This document shows, in pieces, positions 56,063 through 64,000 of a DNA stretch of 64,000 bases. A model generated the notes under the pieces. The model was not told where the DNA came from. It searched no databases and saw nothing but the letters and a program-made list of their open reading frames with translations. The stretch covers positions 1,178,001 to 1,242,000 of the forward strand of contig NC_057380.1 of NCBI RefSeq assembly GCF_016906535.1. The letters run 5' to 3'. The translations under genes and the position numbers were made by a program. The number at the start of each line of letters is the position of its first letter. Position 1 is the first letter of the stretch. Source of the DNA: Rhizoctonia solani. Lineage: Eukaryota; Basidiomycota; Agaricomycetes; Cantharellales; Ceratobasidiaceae.

Positions 56063-56951
56063 TATGGATAGGACATCTCTCCCATAATCTGTACTTATTT
56101 TATTAATTACACAAGTAATACTACAGTAAATGAAATAAGATAAAATGCAAACTAAGGTTTTCAAAGTCCCTCTATCCAATTGCAACCCTTGCAAAACCTA
56201 TAAGTCTCAGGAATACCCTCAATATGCAATATCCTTTGCATATATGCTGTTTTCTCACTCATTTAAATATATATAAATTCAGCTGAGTACATAAACAGTA
56301 ACAAGTAATATTTCTCCTGTTTGTAGTATCTATGATTGAAGACTCTATCTTGTGGCTACACACAGAAATATTAAGGGTCCCCCCTGTCACATAGGCAAGT
56401 GCTCTGGCGCTTAATCAGCATTTAAGCACCAATGCACTAAATGCGCCTTTACTCCATCACCCGGGCATCTCACACTGCCGCATTGCTTGCGCTTAGGTGC
56501 GCCTGCTTGTGTGCTCCAGAAAGCTGGGTCAAACTCCCAAAACGGACAACATTTGGCAGAGTTATGCCTCATTTACTGTAAATACCCAATGCAGCAGTAT
56601 CCTACCTTTGGGACTGTTTACTCCAAGGATGAAACACTTAGTCTTGGGACATCCAAGGACCCACACAAGTAAATACTGCCTTGGGGCAAATATTAGGAAC
56701 TGTTGCCTGTTTACTATGTACCAAAGTATTGGCTCCCTCAAGTGTTTCAGTTGCCACATGTACCTCCTGTACCTCCTGTACCCCCTCTTGGTATCAATCA
56801 TGTATATACTTGTTTGTGCACCTTCTCAGGGTATAAAAGGACCCTGTGAAGATGCTTCTAATGCATCCTACTTTTACTATATATTGACATATACACACAA
56901 GCCTGTAACAGCTTATCTGTGCATTTACTTTAGTGATTGACTCACTGTAAA
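56063..56951 (-). repeat. Family C copy, inverted, truncated by a foldback element
   Basis: Starts TGTTATGGATAGGACATC and is the complement of 50890-51779 over nearly 0.9 kb. It ends at GACTCACTGTAAA next to the foldback element. Confidence 0.75.
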
Positions 56952-56953
56952 TA

Positions 56954-58523
56954 CACTGAGCAGCAAAAGTATTGCAGGCCAGGAGAGGTCAAAAGTTTAC
57001 CTCCATTGCTGAGCACCCAATCAGTGAATCCCATCCAAATTACACTGACACATGTGGCCATTGTAACACTATGTTTTAGCACAAAATCTTACAAATCCAT
57101 CAAGAACTGAGCTCACAATCCCACTTTTGCTGTAATGCAACCTGCAAAACTTTTGCCAATTGTGTTGAGCATCTTAAAAATCTGCACATAACCAATTATG
57201 CAGTTCAATACAAGTTCTGGTTTTTTGCACACACATTCCCAGTTATATGGGCCATTGCTGGACAGAGTATTAGCTTGTTTCACCCATTAGGGACTGTGTA
57301 ACAGAACTGTCTTCTCAGGGCCAGTAAAAGAGACTCAAAATTGCAGTTGCATTGCACTCAACGCACTGTGTGGGCTAGAAATGCTTTGGGGTATTTCAGA
57401 TGACTGCTGGTACCCAGTGAAATAGCTTCCATGACCTTCCCATACCTGGGACTGGCAATATAAGAGATTGCAGTGGGTTAGGCTGTATGAGCTGAGAATT
57501 GAAATGCCACTCATAAGCTGGAATCCAAGCCTGATGACATAGAACTTCTAGCAGTAGTAGACATAGATCAGGGGTATGCTGAGATCAGTTTTCTAGGGCA
57601 GCAGTGATGTGTACACAAAGATAGCATGCAGTATACACAGAGATTGCAGCCAATGGGTGGGGTCTCAAATTGAACATGTTCTAACTCTGTGATTGTGAAT
57701 TGGAAAAGGTTGAAGCTCATACAGTAGAAGGTGTCTCTAAGACACACCTTATGATGGAAAATTGGCTGTTTCCCTAATTGACAATCACAGAGTTAGCACA
57801 TGTTCAATTTGAGACCCAACCCATTGGCTGCAATGTCTGCATATACTGCATGCTATCTTTGTGAACACATCACTGTTGCCATAGATAACTGATCTTGGCA
57901 TACCTTTGACCTGTATCTACTACTGCTAGAAGTTCTATGTCATTTGGTATAGATTCCAGCTCATGAGTGGTGTTTTAATTTTCAGCTCATACAGCCTAAC
58001 CCACTGCAATCCCTCATATTGCCAGTTCCAGCTATGGGATGGTCTTGGAGACAGTCTCACTAGGTACCAGCAGTCACCTGAGATACCCTATAGCAATTCC
58101 AGCCCATACAGTGCCTTGAGTTTAATGTAACTGCAATTTTGAGTTTCTTTTACTGGCCCTGAGAAGACAGTTCTGTTACACAGTCCCTAATGGGTGAAAC
58201 AAGCTGATACTCTGTCCAGCAATGGCCCATATTACTGAGAATGTGTGTGCAAAAAACCAGAACTTGTACTGAACTGCATAATTGGTTATGTGCAGATTGT
58301 TAACATGCTCAACACAATCAGCAAACATTTTGCAGGTTGCATCATAGCAAAAGTGGGGTTGTGAGCTTAGTTCTTGATGGATTTGTAAGATTTTGTGCTA
58401 AAACATAGTGTTACAATGGCCACATGTGTCAGTATGATTTGGATGGGATTCACTGATTGGATGCTCAGCAATGGAGATAAACCTTTGACCTCTCCTGACC
58501 TGCAATAATTTTGCTGCTCAGTG
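56954..58523. mobile_element. Foldback/MITE-like palindromic element (1,570 bp)
   Basis: Same family and layout as 47351-48913: ends CACTGAGCAGCAAAAGTATTGC, TA on both sides (56952-56953 and 58524-58525), arms of about 0.75 kb, centre near 57740. Arms differ at more sites than in the 698-bp copy. No transposase. Confidence 0.9.
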
Positions 58524-58525
58524 TA

Positions 58526-58725
58526 ACAACCTGATATGGATATGACATTTCTTCAATGATCTGTACTTATTTGATTAATTACACTAGTAATCTTACAGCA
58601 AATAAATGAGATAAAGATGCAAACTAGGGTTTTCAAGGTCCCTCTATCCAATTGCAACCTTTGCAAAACCTATAAACCTCAGGAATACCCTCAATATGCA
58701 ATGCCTTTTGCATATATGCTGTTTT
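58526..58725 (-). repeat. Family C fragment, inverted
   Basis: Sequence from ATATGACATTTCTTCAATGA to GCATATATGCTGTTTT repeats the first 200 bp of the 56063 copy. It is cut at 58726 by the LTR of the next Gypsy element. Confidence 0.65.
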
Positions 58726-59736
58726 TGTCACAACTAAGCTCAGACCTGTGATAAAAGGGGGCTTAAAGTCTGTGGCCCTATCACCAATGGACTATGAGGC
58801 AAAGAGGGGCAACAAAGGCCCAAGGGGTATGGTAGAGGTAGAGGGCAACAAGGCCTGGGTTATGGGTTTTTTAGTTAAGTGCACTTATGGCCAACTAGGG
58901 GCCTGGGCAAGGGGTAAGGGTAAGCTTAGGATGAATTGACAAAGAGGTCAAGTCTTGCTGTTTAGCAGCAACTTGACCTGGTTTAAATACATGAAGAAAG
59001 GCACATCAAAAACAACAGTACTAAACAACAAGTCATTTACAATTTCACATCATATATCAAATAGTCACGTGATCTTGATGAGTCATAAATATATACCAAA
59101 AAAGGTGTTACAACCCTCTAACGTATACCATTAGACTTGCACAATTTTTTCTGATATTTTTACTATTTTTTCCGATCCAATTATCTTGTGTTTGCTAGTC
59201 ACATGATCCCAGCGCTTACTATGCCAAGATGCCACGCCAAGATGCGTGCCAAGGGCGCTTAGGAGAAATCCACGCTTCTGCACAGCCTGCAGCACTCTTC
59301 TTATTTGCATTATGTACTTCTCTTTCTCATGCGCACAGACCATGTAGATAGTGCTCCTTGTCTATATATACAGCAGGAAAATTGCTTGGAAACACCAAGT
59401 CAATTTTACCTTGTCTCATACCATTGAGGAGGACCCCCAGCCAGCTAAGTAGCCGGCCCCCAGTAGTTCAGAAGTTAACCCCCTCATCTGCGCTCACCAC
59501 ACTCCTCCGGGCTAAGCCCCTTTTGTTATCAGAACCCAGTAGAAGTCCACCTTACAGCAGCAGTAGTATAGCCTTAGGTAGTTAGTAGATTAGCCTTGTC
59601 TGTAGTAGTACGGCCTTAAGCGCCTGCCCCACTAGCAAGTACCCACATTACTGTGGTGTACAACAAAAGGAAACTGTCTCAGAAAAAAGCTAGAAAATAG
59701 TAAAAAAATCATGTCATGCCAATGAAGGTCATGACA
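58726..59736 (-). repeat. 3' LTR of Gypsy F, split by a solo LTR
   Basis: Outer termini read TGTCACAAC at 58726 and GGTCATGACA at 59736. Without the inserted 560 bp and one duplication the LTR is about 446 bp. A CACGTG site lies near 59066. Confidence 0.8.
59106..59665 (+). repeat. Solo LTR, family A, inside the Gypsy F LTR
   Basis: 560 bp from TGTTACAACCC to GTGTACAACA, flanked by the perfect duplication AAAGG (59101-59105 and 59666-59670). It shows family A moved after Gypsy F. Confidence 0.92.
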
Positions 59737-59755
59737 TTACCCCCTCTTCAAGCTC

Positions 59756-60460
59756 CTACTGCCTCAGGGTGCTCCTTGTGGAAATCTTCTTTTGCTTCTT
59801 TGGCATTGGCCACATTATCAACGGCTCCCATGAATTGCTTCCTTTGTCATATCCTTTCCATTTAACCAGGTACCATAACTTTCTTGCCTTTCTGTATTCT
59901 TTCCATTTGCTATCCAGGATTTTTTCTACTTCATATTCCTCCTCACCTTCTTCTGTGACAATAGGTGCAGGTTGGGGAGGATCTTGTCCATGGGGATCAG
60001 AGTGGAACTTTGTTAAGAGGTTTATATGGAAAACTGGATGTATGCGCATAGTATGGGGTAGTTGTAGTTTGTATGTGTGCAATCCAATTTTTTCAATTAC
60101 AAGGTAGGGGCCTAACTTTTTATGGCTAAGCTTGATTGATGGTCTATTGGTAGATATATTTTGATGACTCAACCAAACCTTGTCCCCTACTTGAATTTCC
60201 TCTTCTTCCCTGTGGTGTTGATCATAGAAGTGTTTCATCCTTTCTTGTGACAAGGACAGTGCTGCTTTGACTTTGTCATAGCCTTTTTCTAGGAACTCTG
60301 CGTGTTTGTCTGCATTGGGTACCAATTCATCCAATTTTTGACCCACAGAGAATTGGGGATTTAAGCCATAACATATCTGAAATGGAGATTTGCCTGTAGA
60401 AGATTGTTTTAGATTATTGAGGGCAAACTCAGCTAGGGGTAGTGATACCCAATCAGATTG
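59756..60460 (-). pseudogene. Gypsy F integrase C-terminus and chromodomain
   Basis: The frame reads GQKLDELVPNADKHAEFL, HHREEEEIQVGDKVWLSHQN, MRIHPVFHINLLTKFHSDPH and the chromodomain YEVEKILDSKWKEYR then LWYLVKWKGYDKGSNSWEP. It is separated from the integrase core by a shift near 60460. Upstream, LAEFALNNLKQSSTGKSPF belongs to the same frame. Confidence 0.85.
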
Positions 60461-63181
60461 TCAATGATTCCCAAACATGTGGATGAAGATTTTGGCTTCC
60501 TGTTTTATTTGTTCTGTTTGTCCATCCGTTTGGGGATGGTAGGCTGTAGAGTACACTGGTTTGATATCTAGTCTTTTATACAGATGGCAAATAAACTTGG
60601 CATTGAAAGTAGGCCCTCTGTCCAATATGGTGCTTCTGGGCAGGCCATGGAGTTTCCATACATATGTAACAAATAAATTTGCAATGTTGATGGCAGATGA
60701 AGTGGACTGTGTGGGGATGAAATATACCATTTTTGAAAATTGATCAATAATGGTGAGGATGGCATTGAATCCTTCTGAAACTGGTAGTCCCACATCATGT
60801 CATAGGCAATGTCTTCCCATGGACGTTCCGGAATTTGCAATGGTTTTAACAGGCCTACAGGTACTTGGTTTGTTGGTTTTGCTTGGATACAGGTTTCACA
60901 ATGGCTGACATAGGAATTGACAAACCTTTTTAGGGAAGGCCAATAGTAATTTCTAGAAACCAGTTCCAATGTTCTAGCTTGTCCTGGATGTCCTGCGGCT
61001 AACATGTCATGCCTAGATTCTAGAATGAGGTTCCTAATGGTTTCATTTTTTGGTATGAATATCTTCTTTTGAAACCATAGTAAACCTTCCTTCAGTTCCC
61101 AATCTGTGACCTTTTCCTTGTTCTGAAGTTTATCCAAAATTTCCTTAAGCCGGTTATCCTTGTAAATTGCCTCACCAATTAGGTCATTGATTTCCTGATC
61201 TGGGGTAATAGATGAAATAAAAAGTTCCGGTTTCAGGAGAACCTGGTTCTCTACCCCCCCTTCAAGGGGTACTAAATCATAGCGTTGTGAGAGGATATCT
61301 GCCTTCTTATTTTGTGCTCCAGGTCTGTAGATAATTTGGAAATTGTAGTCAACTAAGAAGTTGGCCCATCTGATTTGACGTTTATTCAGGGATTGAGATG
61401 TGGAAAAATACTCCAAGTTCTTATGATCTGTTAGAACTTGGACTGGCAATTCAGATCCTTCCAGCAAATGACACCATTCTTTGAATGCCCTAATGACTGC
61501 TAACAGTTCCTTGTCAAAGATGTTGTAATTTTTCTCAGCTGGGGACAAGGACTTGGATAGGTAGGCTACTGGGGCCAATTTTCCTTCAGAGTTGCACTGG
61601 GATAATATAGCTCCAGTGGTGTAGTCTGATGCATTGCATTCTACATAGAATTGTTTTGTTGTGTCTGGCTGTAACAGTAATGGTGCTGATGTAAGACATC
61701 TCTTTAGGCCTTCAAAAGACTGTTGTTCCGCTGACTCCCATTTCCAAAGGCTATCTTTTTTGAGCAGATTGTACAAGGGTTGTGCCATATTGCCAAAATT
61801 AGGAATAAATTGCCTGTAAAAATTTACAAATCCTAGGAATTCTTGGATGTTTTTGACATTCTTTGGAACAGACCAATTCATTGCATCAGTGACTTTAGAT
61901 TGGTTGACCTCTATGCCAAATTCAGATATGATGAACCCTAGGTAATCAATCTTTTTGACATGGAAGTGGCATTTTTTGATATTGCAAAAGAGGTCATTGT
62001 CCTGTAGCCTCTTGAGTACCTCCCGCACATGAGCTTTGTGATCTTTTTTGTTCAGGGAGAAGACTACGATATTGTCCAGATATATGATGACGTACACATC
62101 CAAAAGGTCTCTGAATATCTCATTCATCATATCTTGAAAAGCTGCCGGCGCGTTTGTCAAGCCAAAAGGCATAACCAAGTACTCAAATAGCCCGTATTTT
62201 GTCTTGAAGGCTGTTTTCCATTTGTTGCCTTCTTTGATTTGGACTAAGTTGTAACCTGCTTTAAGATCAAATTTGCTGAAGATCTTAGCACCTTGTAGTT
62301 TCTCAATGAGGTTTTGTGGTAATGGCAGGGGGTAGACGTTCTTTTTGATCATACTATTCAGACGCCAATAATCCACACACATATGTAGTTTCCCATTTTT
62401 CTTTTTGACAAATAATATGGGGGATGCCATAGGAGATTTAGATGGACAAATCAGACCAGTCTTGAGTTGTTTTTTGATGTTTTCCTTGAGTTCAGCATCT
62501 TCCCTTGGGCCTAGACTATATATGGGGCCATGTCAAGGTTTTGCATCAGGAAGCAACTCAATAGCAATATTGTATGGATGGTGGGGTAGCAATTTTGACA
62601 ATTCCTCCTCCAAAAATACCTTGGAGAATTCTTGGTAAGGAGAGGGGATTTCTTCTACCGCTTTAAGTTCTAAGACAGTAGGTATAGCTAGTCAGTTGTT
62701 TGAGCAGTATAAAGAATTAAAAACAAGTGTATGTTTTTCCCACAAAATTTGGGGATTGTGCTTTTTTAGCCATGACATTCCTAAAACTAGTTGATGATTG
62801 CCAATGTTTGAAATGTGACACTCTAGTTCTTCAGTATGATTGCCAATGGTGCACTTGAAGCAAGTAAAATGAGTGATTTGGCCAGAGTCAATTTCTTGGC
62901 CATCAATAACACATAGCTTTTTTGGAATTGGGTGTAAATAAGTGGGAAGTTGATAGGTTTCCACTAAAAGAGGGTGTATGAAGCAAGAAGTTGCTCCAGA
63001 GTTGATCATGGCTTTCCCCTGGAAGGGTTTAGCCAAAAAACTTGATTTTTGAAATTTGGGAGATTCACATGGATTTGCAGTAAACAACACATATATTTGA
63101 GATGAGTTACATAAAGAGAGTATTTCTAGATCATTGTTTACATAATGCAAATCTGCAAGCATACAGCCAAGTGCCTTACTC
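60461..63181 (-). pseudogene. Gypsy F Pol: protease, reverse transcriptase, RNase H, integrase core
   Basis: Protease MINSGATSCFIHPLLVE (Asn replaces the catalytic Asp, codon at 63003-63001). TGA stops at 62692 and 62535-62533. Reverse transcriptase SPMASPILFVKKKNGKLHMC, KYGLFEYLVMPFGLTNAPAA and IIYLDNIVVFS (YLDN, codon 62073-62071). RNase H FYVECNASDYTTGAILSQ (also Asn for Asp) and DHKNLEYF. Integrase zinc finger HPGQARTLELVSRNYYW with CETC. A shift near 60790 leads to the core ILTIIDQFSKMVYFIPTQST, ILDRGPTFN and HPQTDGQTEQI. It is inactive by several independent changes. Confidence 0.85.
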
Positions 63182-64000
63182 TTAATTGGCCTTGGCTTTC
63201 CCTTTTCCTGACTCTTCTTCATCCAAAATGACTTCAATACAATTTTCTTCCTTGGGCCTTTCCCAAGACCATTCAATATTAGCCACATGTCCAGACATGG
63301 GCTTTGAGGGGCAATTACACGCAAAATGTCCCTTACCACTGCACATGTGACACATGACACTTGCAAAGCCTTTTCCATCAAGGTCCATTGGGCCTGGACC
63401 TTTGGCATTTGAGGCTAGGACAGGGGTGGGAGCAATGATAGGCTTGATGGGCGCAGCAGCAGCAGGATGTTTGTCTTTTTGAGGGAGGGGAAAGGAATCA
63501 TAGTATCTTTTGATTCTCCATTCCACCTAACGTTTGGCATATTGCCAGAGGTTGTGCAAACAATGGAAGTAATAGCGCCTTTCTTGGCACAACAAGTGGT
63601 TGGATTGATCATGTAAACGTTATCTCCTACGTTAAGGCAAGTACAGGTAGGAGTGGGAGTGGACTGGGAGATAACGTTTGGGGATGTACAAGCTGTAGAG
63701 GAAGAGACAGATGGATTGGACAGACGTGTAGATTCAATATGATTTGCAATTTCTTCTGCCTTGTTGTAAACTTGCTGAGCCATAGCACGGCGCCATTGGA
63801 ACATGGTGGAGAACATGATGTCCTTGATGTCATTTTTGAGGCCATTATAGTACTTGTCACACAAAGTCTCATCACTATAGCCTAAGGACATGGAGTATTG
63901 TTGGAACTCTTGAGTGTACTCTTGGACTGAGGTCTTTTGCTGCAAGTTGTTCCATTTTTGACAATACTTCTCATTGCAATTTGTATCCACATAGTGCTTA
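63182..64000 (-). pseudogene. Gypsy F Gag with CCHC knuckle, 5' end outside window
   Basis: From the window edge: YCQKWNNLQQKTSVQEYTQE, FQQYSMSLGYSDETLCDKYY, NGLKNDIKDIM. A Ser/Thr-rich stretch follows, then after a shift near 63505 PMDLDGKGFASVMCHMCSGK, completing the knuckle CHMCSGKGHFACNC. The stop is TAA at 63184-63182. Pol continues in the +1 frame, unlike the -1 arrangement of the 28693 element. Confidence 0.75.

Larger units (their letters stand above)
58726..64000 (-). mobile_element. Gypsy chromovirus, family F, nearly complete, 5' end outside window
   Basis: Minus-oriented. The 3' LTR is 58726-59736 and contains a solo LTR. A polypurine tract (GAAGAGGGGGTAA on the minus strand) lies at 59737-59750. 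Integrase with chromodomain, RNase H, reverse transcriptase, protease and gag follow to the window edge. Only two TGA stops and a few shifts break it. Confidence 0.9.

Noticed and set aside
47351..58523. Long inverted repeats as a possible inversion or assembly artefact
   Set aside because: TA duplications and identical termini at both copies show element insertion. Arm differences argue against a collapsed assembly.
1..64000. CRISPR array, bacterial operon or riboswitch
   Set aside because: Introns, poly(A)-tailed LINE and LTR elements show eukaryotic DNA, and no regularly spaced short repeats were seen.

Overview
The window is fungal nuclear DNA, most likely from a basidiomycete. Genes are split by many short introns (mostly 48-68 nt) with ordinary GT-AG borders. 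The gene set (an AreA-type GATA factor, an OCRL-type phosphatase, a NACHT protein joined to a TKL-like kinase) and the mobile elements (chromodomain Gypsy, hAT, Tc1/mariner, a LINE with RNase H) fit Agaricomycetes. Rhizoctonia/Cantharellales is my best guess, but that assignment is an inference from gene style.

There are two compartments. Positions 1 to about 21,290 are gene-rich. In order they hold: a proteasome assembly chaperone-like gene (minus, 3' end outside the window); a divergent OCRL/INPP5B-type inositol 5-phosphatase with a C-terminal RhoGAP domain; a 1,253-residue disordered Ser/Pro-rich protein with SxIP-like motifs (minus); a tiny secreted cysteine-rich peptide gene (minus); a 0.7-kb foldback element; a NACHT-kinase fusion gene (minus); and an AreA/Nit2-type GATA regulator (plus).

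From 21,296 to the right edge nearly everything is mobile DNA. One hAT transposon (21,296-38,227, 14-bp inverted repeats, 8-bp duplication GCTAGAGT) has been split by a full LINE, a full Gypsy element and a solo LTR, each with its own target duplication. Right of it lies a graveyard of solo LTRs, LTRs inside LTRs, Tc1-like elements, two 1.57-kb palindromic foldback elements and two further chromodomain Gypsy elements, the last running off the right edge. Boundaries were found mainly by matching target-site duplications.

Most transposon genes are broken by frameshifts, TGA stops where Arg is plausible, and catalytic Asp-to-Asn changes. CACGTG sites in the LTRs have often become CATGTG or CACATG. 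Together this points to C-to-T decay. The observations I rate highest are the NACHT-kinase fusion, the 4-nt exon that completes the catalytic GDFNYR motif of the 5-phosphatase, the unlisted secreted cysteine-rich peptide, the foldback family, and the resolved nested insertions.
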